From Clostridium puniceum (GTDB lineage: Bacteria > Bacillota > Clostridia > Clostridiales > Clostridiaceae), in contig NZ_LZZM01000187.1 of the NCBI RefSeq assembly GCF_002006345.1, positions 1 to 45,576 on the forward strand: a stretch of DNA of 45,576 nt. The letters run 5' to 3'. The position numbers were made by a program, and so were the translations under genes. Under the pieces are notes generated by a model, which saw only the letters and a program-made list of their open reading frames with translations, was not told where the DNA came from and did not search any database. Shown piece by piece: positions 1-8,829 of the stretch; position 1 is the first letter of the stretch, and every line of letters begins with the position of its first letter.

Positions 1-98
1 CTAGTAAGACCCCTTGAAGACTACAAGGTTGATAGGTCAGAGGTGTAAGTATGGTAACATATTTAGCTGACTGATACTAATAGGTCGAGGGCTTGACC
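1..98 (+). rRNA. 23S ribosomal RNA, 3' end (partial)
   Basis: The window opens inside the last domain of 23S rRNA. The near-universal 3' segment with CTGATACTAATAGGTCGAGG followed by GCTTGACC is present at about 69-98. The 5' part lies outside the window. The mature end is placed at about 98 by analogy and could be a few bases further. No 5S rRNA follows within the window; the next gene is tRNA-Asn. Confidence 0.93.
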
Positions 99-247
99 AA
101 TATATAATCAAGTTGTAAATATACATTGATAGAGAGGAAACTTAGATTTACTAGCGTTTGCTGAGTAAGTTCGAGGAACTAAATATAAAATTTGGACTCT
201 CACTTATATGCAATTTTGAAGGAACATTGTTCTTTCAATAATGACGT

Positions 248-322
<75 letters not shown>

Positions 323-379
323 TTTTTATTTTATAAAGAAATTTATAGTTTGACTTTTATTTAAACTTGTGTTTACTCA

Positions 380-780
380 AAAAGTTATAGTTATGAAGAG
401 AATTTTTAGTCGAGGAATCGGCTTTTTTTTATGTTTAAGAAAGGCTAAGAATTTTAAAGCAGATAAAATTTGAGAAATAGAAAATATAAAAAAATAATCT
501 TGAATAGAACATCATATGAAATTTTGTTATATCTAGAAAGTATAAAATTTATAAAGTGAAAAAATTTATTTGAATGTAGCTTTAGGAAAAGATATATAAA
601 GATAAAAACGTAAAAGTTTAAAAATTTTAACTAAAAATCAATATTAAATAGTTACTTTATTGTTGTATAAAATTATAGAAAAACTTATACTATATATAGA
701 TAGAGAACAAAATGTTTTAATTTTAAATATTTAATGTTTATATGTTCAAGATACAAGAATAAGAATAAAACAAAGAAAGC
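380..780 (+). pseudogene. decayed tldD-like pseudogene
   Basis: Positions 699-765 align without gaps to 2425-2491 inside the intact tldD, with 62 of 67 bases identical by eye. The match includes unbroken runs of 24 and 30 bases. Upstream, weaker collinear matches with indels continue: 515-530 against the GAAATTTTATTAAAT stretch of tldD near 2265, 553-640 against 2310-2395, and 380-407 against about 2125-2155. No frame is open across the segment. It is therefore an out-of-frame relic of a second tldD copy, lying upstream of the deacetylase gene that separates it from the intact gene. The outer limits are approximate; the 67-base core is firm. Confidence 0.75.
408..430 (+). terminator. possible weak terminator of the rRNA-tRNA operon
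   Basis: A 5-bp stem AGTCG (408-412) pairs with CGGCT (419-423, one G-T pair) and is followed by a run of eight T residues. It is short for a rho-independent terminator and lies inside the tldD relic, so it may be coincidental. Confidence 0.35.
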
Positions 781-856
781 ATTTTTTTTATTAAGTTGTA
801 GTATAAATAGTAAGATAAAAATATAAATAAAATTGCTTAAAGCATAGGAGTATACA

Positions 857-1816
857 ATGAGGTATGATAAAAAAAGTAGAAATAGAGCAAGAAAGATTAA
901 AAGAGCTAGAGCCACCATATTATTTATTATAACAGCTGCATTTGTGATTGGAGGAAGTGCTATAATGGCTCAAAAAATTGCAGAAAGTAAACAATCAGTA
1001 CAAGCAGCAGAAGTTGTTAATGAGCAAAATAATTTGGATTCAAATAATCAAAATAAGACAACTGATAAAAGCGTACTAAATAATAATTCAAGTAAACAAT
1101 CCTCCGATAATGATTATACAGAAGATGTAGCTTTTGTTGAAAAATATTTAGGACAGCAAATGAAAGGTCAAATGCCAGATGGTGTTGATGGAAAAAAAGT
1201 TGTTTATTTAACATTTGATGATGGACCATCAGAGACTGTAACTCCATCTATATTAGACACACTGAAAGCTGAAAATGTACATGCAACTTTTTTTGTTGTT
1301 GGAAAAGCTGTAGATGAAAGTGAAACTAATAAAAATTTACTAAAACGCGAATTAGCCGAGGGTCATGAAATAGGAAATCATACTTATTCACATAATTATA
1401 ACTATCTATATCCCAAAGGATGTATAAATGTGGATAATACAATGGCTGATATTGAAAAAACAAATCAATCATTAAAAAATGTTTTAGGACAAGATTTTTC
1501 TACAAGGGCTATTAGATTTCCAGGCGGACATATGACATGGGCCAAAAAAGATGCTAAGGGGATGGCAGCAATGGACAAAGCTTTAGCGGATAAAGACTAT
1601 CATCAAGTAGATTGGAATTCATTATCTAAAGATGCGGAAGGTCCTCATAAAAATGCAGCACAATTAAAGCAAGAAGTTATAAATACTATGGGTAGCAAAC
1701 AAAAGCTAATAATATTAATGCACGATACTTATGGAAAGGAGGAAACAGCAAAAGCTTTACCTGAAATAATAAAGTATTTAAAAGAACAAGGATATGAATT
1801 TAAAACTCTAAAATAA
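857..1816 (+). CDS. polysaccharide deacetylase (NodB/CE4 family), membrane-anchored
   Basis: This is a 319-residue exported or membrane-anchored carbohydrate esterase that should remove acetyl groups from N-acetylglucosamine or N-acetylmuramic acid in peptidoglycan or another polymer. A basic N-terminus (residues 1-18) precedes one membrane segment (about 20-38). A Ser/Asn/Gln-rich linker (about 45-88) leads into the NodB domain. The CE4 motifs are visible: TFDDGP (119-124, catalytic and metal Asp), HTYSH (175-179, metal His), RFPGGH (220-225), VDW (251-253) and LMHD (287-290). A TAGGAG ribosome site at 845-850 supports the ATG at 857. A terminator hairpin follows at 1896, so the gene is probably monocistronic. 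The natural substrate cannot be told from the sequence. Confidence 0.93.
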   Translation: MRYDKKSRNRARKIKRARATILFIITAAFVIGGSAIMAQKIAESKQSVQAAEVVNEQNNLDSNNQNKTTDKSVLNNNSSKQSSDNDYTEDVAFVEKYLGQQMKGQMPDGVDGKKVVYLTFDDGPSETVTPSILDTLKAENVHATFFVVGKAVDESETNKNLLKRELAEGHEIGNHTYSHNYNYLYPKGCINVDNTMADIEKTNQSLKNVLGQDFSTRAIRFPGGHMTWAKKDAKGMAAMDKALADKDYHQVDWNSLSKDAEGPHKNAAQLKQEVINTMGSKQKLIILMHDTYGKEETAKALPEIIKYLKEQGYEFKTLK

Positions 1817-1895
1817 AAATATTTATAGATTATGTTAATTTAAGTTATATATTAGAATATTATTGCAACTACGTGTATAATATTAATTATTACTT

Positions 1896-1920
1896 AAAAA
1901 ATAGCATAGTCTATTTTTTT
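1896..1920 (+). terminator. rho-independent terminator
   Basis: AAAAAATAG (1896-1904) pairs with CTATTTTTTT (1911-1920) around a 6-base loop CATAGT. The T-rich 3' arm provides the uridine tract. It ends the deacetylase transcript. Confidence 0.7.
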
Positions 1921-1980
1921 ATGTATTTGGAGATAAATAAACTAAATATATAAAATATATAAGAAATGAGGAGGAACAAT

Positions 1981-3366
1981 ATGTTATCAAAGAATGTTGT
2001 AGTAGAAGTATTGGCAAAGTGCTTAGTGACAGGTGGAGATTTTGCTGAAATATTTGAAGAGGATTCAATAAATAATTCTATATCATTAGTAGATGGTAAA
2101 ATAGATGATGCCATAGGTGGAAGAAGTTATGGTATAGGAATTAGAATTTTTAAAGGCTTAAATAGTGTATATGCTTATACAAATAATAATAGTTTAAGTA
2201 GCCTTTTAGATACTGCATATAGATCAGCCTTAGCACTAGGTGAAGTTAAAGAAAGCAGTATAAATGAAATTTTATTAAATGAAAAAAAAATAACTACAAT
2301 ACATCCAATAATTTATTATCCTAAGGATGTAGCTTATGATAGAAAAATATCTGTATTAAAAAGTGCTTATAATGGGGCAAAGAATTTTAACCAGGATATT
2401 TCACAGGTAGTTGCAAGTTATGCTGATAGAGAACAAAATGTTTTAATTGCAAATACTGAAGGTTTATATGTTCAAGATACAAGAATAAGAACAAGACTTG
2501 GAGTAAGTGCTATTGCATCAAAGGGGTCAGAAAACCAAACTGGTTTTGAAGGTCCAGGAAGACACATGGGAATTGAAATGTTTGATGCTATTGATCCTGA
2601 ATATCATGGAAGAGAAGCTGCTAGAATAGCGTATACTATGCTTCATGCTAAGAATTGTCCAGCAGGTAATATGACAGTTGCTATAGATAATGGATTTGGT
2701 GGAGTTATATTTCATGAAGCTTGTGGTCACGCGTTAGAAGCAAGTGCAGTGGCTAAAGGAAATTCGGTATTTGCCAATAAGCTTGGAGAACAAATTGCAT
2801 CAGCTAAGGTAACTGCAATAGATGATGGTACTGTATCAAATGCATGGGGATCATTAAATATAGATGATGAAGGTAATAATACTCAAAAAAATGTATTAAT
2901 TGAAAATGGTATTTTAAAAGGATATTTGATTGACAAGTTAAATGGAAGACGTATGAATATGAAGGCAACAGGCAGCTCAAGAAGACAAAGCTATAAGTTT
3001 CAACCAACTTCAAGAATGACTAACACTTATATAGCAGCAGGAAATGATAAACCAGATGCGATAATTAAATCTATGGAAGATGGATTATATGCTAAGAAGT
3101 TAGGTGGAGGATCTGTTAATCCTGTAACTGGCGAATTTAATTTTGCTGTTCAAGAAGGATATTTAGTTAAGAATGGAGAAATTCAAGAGCCAGTAAGGGG
3201 CGCAAGTCTTATTGGTAAGGGGAGTGAAGTACTTATGGATATAGATATGGTTGGAGATAATTTAGAGGTGGCCCAAGGAATGTGTGGATCATCTTCTGGG
3301 AGTATTCCAACTAATGTAGGTCAGCCTATGATTAGAGTAAAGAAAATGACAGTAGGAGGTAGATAG
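1981..3366 (+). CDS. tldD: TldD/PmbA-family metalloprotease, TldD subunit
   Basis: This 461-residue protein is the catalytic member of the TldD/TldE (PmbA) pair, which in E. coli forms a heterodimeric peptidase acting on microcin B17 precursors and CcdA. The zinc signature HEACGH is at residues 245-250, and the conserved C-terminal GMCGSSSGS with its Cys (about 435) is intact. The ATG at 1981 is chosen because AGGAGG (1969-1974) lies 6 bases before it. An upstream in-frame ATG at 1966 overlaps that site and would have none of its own. The stop is 3 bases before pmbA, so the two are translationally linked. A decayed fragment of the same gene lies at 380-780. Confidence 0.95.
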   Translation: MLSKNVVVEVLAKCLVTGGDFAEIFEEDSINNSISLVDGKIDDAIGGRSYGIGIRIFKGLNSVYAYTNNNSLSSLLDTAYRSALALGEVKESSINEILLNEKKITTIHPIIYYPKDVAYDRKISVLKSAYNGAKNFNQDISQVVASYADREQNVLIANTEGLYVQDTRIRTRLGVSAIASKGSENQTGFEGPGRHMGIEMFDAIDPEYHGREAARIAYTMLHAKNCPAGNMTVAIDNGFGGVIFHEACGHALEASAVAKGNSVFANKLGEQIASAKVTAIDDGTVSNAWGSLNIDDEGNNTQKNVLIENGILKGYLIDKLNGRRMNMKATGSSRRQSYKFQPTSRMTNTYIAAGNDKPDAIIKSMEDGLYAKKLGGGSVNPVTGEFNFAVQEGYLVKNGEIQEPVRGASLIGKGSEVLMDIDMVGDNLEVAQGMCGSSSGSIPTNVGQPMIRVKKMTVGGR

Positions 3367-3369
3367 ATT

Positions 3370-4713
3370 ATGGATTTTAAATTATTTAAGGAAGAATTAT
3401 TTAAAGAAGCTAAGAATTTAGGATTTGAAGAATGTGAAATATATTATTCTGATGCTGAAAATTTGAGTTTAAATGTTTATGAAGGTGAAGTTGAAAAGTA
3501 TAAATTAAACAATGCTTTTGGACTTTCATTTAGAGGAAAAATAAATGGTAAGATGGGATATTCTTATACTGAAATATTAGATGAAGATGCAATAAAAACT
3601 CTTATAGAAAATGCAAAGGGAGCAGTACTTGCTATAGAAAATGATGATGTACAATTTATATATGAGGGTGACAAGGTGTATAAAGAGCTTAACGGCTATA
3701 AAAAAGAATTAGACAATGTTAAGCCAGATGAGCTTATTTCATTAGCTTTGGAAATGGAAAAGGAATGTAAAAAACAATGCGATAAAATTGTCAATTTTCA
3801 AGGTTGTGGAATTGGATATGGCAAATCTACTTATGGAATAATAAATTCAAAGGGACTTAACTTAAGGAATGAAAGAAATAGCTTGACGGCATATGTGGTT
3901 CCTATAGTAGAGGAAAACAATGAAAAATATGATGGAATGGGATATGTTCTAGCTAAAACTATCGAAGATATTAAACCAAGTGATTTAGCAAGGCAAGGAC
4001 TTGAAGAAGCGCTTTCTAAAATTGGTGGAAAGAGTATTCCATCAGGGAAATATAAGATAATTATAAATAATGAAGCAATGGTATCATTACTTGGAGCTTT
4101 TTCAGGAATATTTAATGCAGAGCAAGTACAAAAGGGATTATCTTTATTAAAGGGAAAAGAAGGCGAAATCATAGCAGCAGATATAGTAACTTTAATTGAT
4201 GATCCTCATTTAGAAGATGGACTTGGAACAACTTCTTTTGATGATGAAGGGGTTGCAACTTATAAAAAAGAGATTATAACGAAAGGAAAATTAAATACAC
4301 TTTTATATAACTTAAAAACTGCGCATAAAGCTGGAGTTAAGTCTACAGGAAATGGATTTAAAGGTTCATATGCATCAACTGTAGGTGTAAGTGCAACAAA
4401 CTTTTATATTAAGTCAGGAGAAAAATCTTTTGAAGAACTTTGTAGTTACGTGAAAGAAGGTTTAATAATAACAGAATTTGCAGGACTTCATTCAGGAGCT
4501 AGTTCAGTAACAGGAGATTTCTCTCTAGCAGCCAAGGGATTTATGATTGAAAAGGGAAAGAAGAGTTTCCCTGTAGAACAAATTACAGTAGCAGGCAATT
4601 TTTTTACAATGCTTAAGGATATAGAGAAAGTGGGAAGTGATTTAAAATTCCCTATGAGCAGCATAGGCTGTCCATCAGTTGTTATAAGAGAACTTTCTAT
4701 AGCAGGAAAATAA
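3370..4713 (+). CDS. pmbA: TldD/PmbA-family protein, PmbA (TldE) subunit
   Basis: This is a 447-residue partner of TldD. It shares the two-domain fold (for example DDPHLEDGLGTTSFDDEG at about 277-294, and SSIGCPSVVIRELSIAGK at the C-terminus) but lacks the HExxxH zinc motif, as expected for the TldE/PmbA subunit. Its ribosome site AGGAGG (3354-3359) lies inside the end of tldD, and only three bases separate the genes. The heterodimer gates access to the TldD active site in characterised homologues. The clostridial substrate is unknown. Confidence 0.94.
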   Translation: MDFKLFKEELFKEAKNLGFEECEIYYSDAENLSLNVYEGEVEKYKLNNAFGLSFRGKINGKMGYSYTEILDEDAIKTLIENAKGAVLAIENDDVQFIYEGDKVYKELNGYKKELDNVKPDELISLALEMEKECKKQCDKIVNFQGCGIGYGKSTYGIINSKGLNLRNERNSLTAYVVPIVEENNEKYDGMGYVLAKTIEDIKPSDLARQGLEEALSKIGGKSIPSGKYKIIINNEAMVSLLGAFSGIFNAEQVQKGLSLLKGKEGEIIAADIVTLIDDPHLEDGLGTTSFDDEGVATYKKEIITKGKLNTLLYNLKTAHKAGVKSTGNGFKGSYASTVGVSATNFYIKSGEKSFEELCSYVKEGLIITEFAGLHSGASSVTGDFSLAAKGFMIEKGKKSFPVEQITVAGNFFTMLKDIEKVGSDLKFPMSSIGCPSVVIRELSIAGK

Positions 4714-4943
4714 TTAAGAAATAAAAACTGGAAATAATGAATGATTAAAATCAATGATAAAGGCATAAAATTATAAAAACTTTTAAATATATATCTTTCA
4801 ACGAATTAACTATATATTTATATAGTATATATGAAATTAGTGTAACAAATTAATTAGAATATATATAATTTAAACTTTAAATCATTTACTGTTGATCATT
4901 CATTATTAATTTATAAATAGGCGCTTCAAGGCAGGAGATAAGA

Positions 4944-5747
4944 ATGAATACAATTTATATATATTTTTTTTACTTTATAGTTTATAGCTTTTTAGGATGG
5001 GGATGTGAAACAATTTATTGTACTATAATTGACAAAAAGTATGTAAATAGAGGATTTTTAAAAGGACCATTCTGCCCAATATATGGAACAGGTGCACTTA
5101 TAGTAATTACAATATTAGCTCCAGTTTCAGACAATATTATGCTCGTTTTTTTCTTTGGGATGGTTTTAACAAGCATATTAGAATATTTTACAGGTTTTTT
5201 ATTAGAAGTAATATTTAATCTTAAATGGTGGGATTATTCTAACTATAGATTTAATATAAAAGGAAGAGTATGCTTATTAAATTCAATTTTATTTGGATTT
5301 TTATCTGTTATTACTGTTAATTTTATAGATCCTATTATGGTAAAGCTTATACAAAGAATACAAACTAATACGACTATATTTATTTGTTCGACACTAGCAA
5401 TAGTTTTTGTTATGGACGCAATAATTACAGGTTATAATATTTTGCAGTTAAGTGAAAAATTACAAGAAATAAATATACTTTATCGAGAACTTAAAGAAAA
5501 GAGTGAAATATATAAAGATATTGTACATAAAAATATAGAAAAACTTGATGAATTAATAGAACATGAAAAAATTGCTCATACTAAAGATTTAATTGATAAA
5601 TTAAAAATTAAATGGGAAGGTGTAATGCTAAAAGACAAATCAGTTAATAAACGTATTATTAAAGCTTTTCCTAATATAAAATCTTTAAAATATAACTATT
5701 CTCTTGAACGATTTAAGGAAGAATTAAAGAAGATAAAGAAAAAATAA
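4944..5747 (+). CDS. putative ABC-transporter type IV (CmpB-like) membrane protein
   Basis: This 267-residue protein resembles the family described as putative ABC-transporter type IV (PF06541). The N-terminal half has four to five hydrophobic segments and the family hallmarks FLGWGCETIYCTI (about 16-28) and NRGFLKGPFCPIYGTGA (about 36-52). WWDYSNYRFNIKGRVCL follows near 94-110. The C-terminal 100 residues are Lys/Glu-rich and likely coiled coil (about 160-215), facing the cytoplasm. The start is set by AGGAG at 4933-4937. No ATPase or partner permease is adjacent, so the transporter label is a family name rather than a demonstrated role. Confidence 0.8.
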   Translation: MNTIYIYFFYFIVYSFLGWGCETIYCTIIDKKYVNRGFLKGPFCPIYGTGALIVITILAPVSDNIMLVFFFGMVLTSILEYFTGFLLEVIFNLKWWDYSNYRFNIKGRVCLLNSILFGFLSVITVNFIDPIMVKLIQRIQTNTTIFICSTLAIVFVMDAIITGYNILQLSEKLQEINILYRELKEKSEIYKDIVHKNIEKLDELIEHEKIAHTKDLIDKLKIKWEGVMLKDKSVNKRIIKAFPNIKSLKYNYSLERFKEELKKIKKK

Positions 5748-5762
5748 AATTAAAATATATGC

Positions 5763-5812
5763 AATAGCCATCAGCTATTTGTAAAATTACATACAAATAG
5801 TTAATGGCTATT
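5763..5812. terminator. long hairpin between convergent genes, likely bidirectional terminator
   Basis: AATAGCCAT (5763-5771) pairs with ATGGCTATT (5804-5812), and AGCTATTTGT pairs with ACAAATAGTT inside it. It lies between the convergent CmpB-like gene and the LtaS-like gene. The flanks are AT-rich without a clean U-tract on the plus strand. Confidence 0.6.
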
Positions 5813-5966
5813 ATAAATGTTTAAACCATATATATTGTTTAATTTGTACAATAGATTTTCAAATAAATTTCACTTTTTATATGTATAAGATCTAATTAAA
5901 TTGCTAAATCAAAAACATATACAGTAATTAAATATTATGTAGTCTATTTATCGGAACAAATATATA

Positions 5967-7829
5967 TTAATTGTGAGCATAATTTGCACGTATCATTTTA
6001 TCTGAAATATCTAAGGAGTTTTTGTAAATTTCTTTTTCTTTATCTGTAAGATTTTCTCCGCCTTTAAGGGTTCCGTTAGTTATTACTGCAAAAGATTTTT
6101 GTGTATTTAATAAATTTTTACCTAATGCAGAATTTTCATATTTATCTTTATCAATACCAAGTAAATATAGGAGTGTTGGCATTACATCAATTTGTCCACC
6201 ATATAAATCAAAAGTTTGTCCTTCTTTCAAGGATGGATTATAAATTATTAAAGGAACTACTGGATTTCCAGTGCTTAAATACCAATCTTGTTTATTTGAT
6301 AATTGATCTATACTACTATTATAATATTTGTGAACTCCAGTGTGGTCCCCCATTATTGCAACTACAGTATTTTCAAGAAGTCCTTCTTTATCTAATAAGT
6401 CAAGGAAATTTCCTATTTGCTTATCTGTATAATGGACACTTTCAAAATATCCTCCAAGCTCACTCTTATCTAGCTCAGGGTCAAGACCAAGTTCTCTATA
6501 TTTTTCAGGTAAATCGAACGGTCCGTGACTAGTTAAGGTTACAGTTTCAACATAAAATGGTGATTTCTTTTCTTTTATCATAGGAACAACTTGCTCGAAA
6601 TAGGTTCTATCACTAATACCAAGTCCAATTTGCTCATCTGTATTAAAAGAATAATAATCAGTAAACTTATCAAATCCAATTCCAGTTAAGCCATTTGCAT
6701 AATTCCAAAATGAACCTTTATCAGGATGAATTGCAGTAGTAGAATAACCTTCATCTTCTAATATATTTGGCAATGAATTATAGTTAGTATTAGGATATCT
6801 GAAGAATGTACTTCCTTTTCTTAAAGGAAGCATAGAAGCATTAACCATTAAATCAGCATCAGAACTTGTCCCTTCGTTAACTTGCTCAAAAACATTTGGA
6901 AAGTAAAGACCATTTTGTGTTAATTTATTTAAATTAGGAGTAATTTCTTTTCCATTAATTTTCTGTCCAATAACAAAGTTTTCTAAAGATTCAACTTGAA
7001 TGTAAATTAGATTCTTTCCTTTTGCCATGCCAAAGTATTTATTATTAGGTAAGTCTTCTTTCTTTAATTCAAATAATTCTTTAATATCTGATTTATCTTG
7101 TTCTGTAAGCTCATATGGTTTAGAGTCATTGTATACTGTATAAAAATCAATAATATGATATCCAATAGGTGAAAAATATCTAGCTGTATTTGACTTATCA
7201 TAACCATCAAACAAATAAGCATTTTCCACAGATTTGTTGTTAAGTACACTTATACTAAAGGGAACATAAATTACAAATACTATTGATAAAATGAAAGCAC
7301 ATAAGGATGTTTTTATAGCTCTATAATGCTTTGGTGTAAAAGATTTTCTAGTTAAATATACATATATGATTAATATTATGAAATCAAATAAGAAAATAAC
7401 ATCTAATTTACTTAGCATAGAAAGAATACTTCCAGACATATTATCTAAATTAGACATTTGACTTAATACTAATGCTGAAGGAACTGTTAAAAATCCCCTG
7501 AAATACCAAATATCAATTAGAATTAATAAGGTTAAAAGTCCATCAATTGCAAAAGTATATATTATTCTGCCTTTTCCTTTAAATAGTAATGAAAAGCTTA
7601 AAAATATTAAAGTAAAAGCTATATAATAATTTAAGCATGGCTTAGCAGCATAATAACCAGCAAAAAAATCAAATTTATATGGATCTTGATTTGTAACAAA
7701 TCCTTGAAATATAATTCCCTTTAAAACTATAGAAAATAAAGGAATTAAGAAAAATATTATTCTTATAACAGTATCTTTTGTTACATTATGTTTTAAAAAA
7801 TCTTTAACTTTAGAGTTCAAAATAGTCAT
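5967..7829 (-). CDS. LTA synthase family phosphoglycerol transferase (sulfatase fold)
   Basis: This 620-residue membrane enzyme is of the LtaS/MdoB type, which transfers glycerol-phosphate from phosphatidylglycerol to lipoteichoic acid or other glycopolymers outside the cell. Five membrane segments are visible in the first ~195 residues (about 22-42, 65-83, 90-108, 143-160, 172-192). The extracellular sulfatase-like domain runs from about 270. Probable catalytic and metal residues are Glu280 (in IQVESLENF), the nucleophile Thr321 (NEGTSS) and Asp495-His496 (GDHTG). The length is close to LtaS (about 640). The start at 7829 has a GAGGTG site just upstream on the minus strand. It is transcribed convergently with 4944-5747 and divergently from 8212. 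Confidence 0.93.
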   Translation of the reverse strand: MTILNSKVKDFLKHNVTKDTVIRIIFFLIPLFSIVLKGIIFQGFVTNQDPYKFDFFAGYYAAKPCLNYYIAFTLIFLSFSLLFKGKGRIIYTFAIDGLLTLLILIDIWYFRGFLTVPSALVLSQMSNLDNMSGSILSMLSKLDVIFLFDFIILIIYVYLTRKSFTPKHYRAIKTSLCAFILSIVFVIYVPFSISVLNNKSVENAYLFDGYDKSNTARYFSPIGYHIIDFYTVYNDSKPYELTEQDKSDIKELFELKKEDLPNNKYFGMAKGKNLIYIQVESLENFVIGQKINGKEITPNLNKLTQNGLYFPNVFEQVNEGTSSDADLMVNASMLPLRKGSTFFRYPNTNYNSLPNILEDEGYSTTAIHPDKGSFWNYANGLTGIGFDKFTDYYSFNTDEQIGLGISDRTYFEQVVPMIKEKKSPFYVETVTLTSHGPFDLPEKYRELGLDPELDKSELGGYFESVHYTDKQIGNFLDLLDKEGLLENTVVAIMGDHTGVHKYYNSSIDQLSNKQDWYLSTGNPVVPLIIYNPSLKEGQTFDLYGGQIDVMPTLLYLLGIDKDKYENSALGKNLLNTQKSFAVITNGTLKGGENLTDKEKEIYKNSLDISDKMIRANYAHN

Positions 7830-8211
7830 ATTTCACCTCAAACTAATATATTACACATTATAGTATACATAAATTTATAAATTAAACAAACATATAATTT
7901 TAACAGGAAGAAGAAATATTTACAAATATAAAACTAATATTAATAATATATATTATCTAAAAATAAGTTACACTAAAATGTGTAACAACAGCTTAATTCA
8001 TTAGATAATCAAAGTTGCAGCATATATATTAATTTTATACGTAAAAAAACTGTGTTAATGTTAAATAAATTATAAGATATTAATTTAACAGGGTATATTA
8101 TTAATGTAAGAAAATTTGTATAATAAAAGTATAATAAATTAAATGAATTTAATATATAATTGTCATAAAATCTTAATATATTAAATTAAATATTGTAAAG
8201 GAGCTATAGCT
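7830..8211. other. divergent intergenic region (382 bases)
   Basis: This is the promoter region for the LtaS-like gene (minus) and the YedF-like pair (plus). It is almost pure A/T. The one structured site is the palindrome at 7967-7986, listed separately. A -10-like TATAAT lies at 8119-8124 with no convincing -35. No coding potential was seen. Confidence 0.5.
7967..7986. promoter_or_regulatory. perfect 7-6-7 palindrome, candidate operator
   Basis: GTTACAC (7967-7973), spacer TAAAAT, GTGTAAC (7980-7986). It is a perfect inverted repeat with G/C-containing arms in a nearly G/C-free region between two divergent genes. No T-run follows, so a protein binding site is more likely than a terminator. 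The cognate regulator is unknown. Confidence 0.45.
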
Positions 8212-8784
8212 ATGAAAGAAATAGATTGTAGAGGATTCGCATATTTAAAAATTATAAGAGAAATAAAGAAGTATTTTAATTCAATAGGTGAAGGCGAAGC
8301 TATAGTATTAGTAAGCAATGAACTGGAGCGCTCTAATGTTATAAGATATGCAACACATAAGGGATATCATGTAGAACAAGAAGATGAAGAACATAGATTT
8401 ATAATAAAGATAGAAAAAAGAGGATGCTTAGAACTTGAAGAAGAGGAAAATATTTTTTCTATATTAATAACAAGTGAAAAATTAGGTGAAAGTGATGAGG
8501 AACTAGGAATAATTTTAATGAAGGAATATTTTGAACTATTAAATGAATGTGATCAGCTTCCTAGAGAAATTTTATTTTTGAATTCAGCTGTTAAGTTATT
8601 TTACAAGGATTCTAAAGTTTTAGAAGAAATAAAAATGTTACATAAAAAAGGAGTATCAATTTTATTAAATGATACTTCAATAAAATATTATAATCTAAAG
8701 GAAGAAATCTCCTTTGGAGAGATAGTTAGTATGTATGATATGCTTATTGTTATGAAGAAATCAAGAAAATTGGTAAAAGTATAG
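8212..8784 (+). CDS. yedF: YedF-like protein (TusA-like + DsrE-like) lacking signature cysteines
   Basis: This 190-residue protein has the layout of the sulfurtransferase-like selenium-metabolism protein YedF. A TusA/SirA-like domain (1-70, beginning MKEIDCRGFAYLK) is followed by a DsrE-like domain (about 80-190; ILITSEKLGESDEELG, LFLNSAVKL, YYNLKEEISFGEIVSMYD). In ordinary members the first motif is RGLACPKP and the C-terminal one is CGTCL. Here they read RGFAYLKI and NDTSI, so both thiol sites are gone. A sulfur- or selenium-carrier role is therefore doubtful. The AAAGGAG site (8197-8203) sets the start. The FAD oxidoreductase follows after 45 bases, likely co-transcribed. Confidence 0.82.
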   Translation: MKEIDCRGFAYLKIIREIKKYFNSIGEGEAIVLVSNELERSNVIRYATHKGYHVEQEDEEHRFIIKIEKRGCLELEEEENIFSILITSEKLGESDEELGIILMKEYFELLNECDQLPREILFLNSAVKLFYKDSKVLEEIKMLHKKGVSILLNDTSIKYYNLKEEISFGEIVSMYDMLIVMKKSRKLVKV

Positions 8785-8829
8785 TGAAAATACAGAATAA
8801 AAACTTATTAGAATAATGGGGGGATTGAA

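Noticed and set aside
1..247. 5S rRNA after the 23S
   Set aside because: No segment of about 117 bases with the conserved 5S helices or the CCGAAC loop is present between the 23S end and the tRNA.
685..918. 77-residue minus-strand open frame
   Set aside because: Hydrophobic low-complexity translation of A/T-rich DNA across the tldD relic and the start of the deacetylase; no ribosome site.
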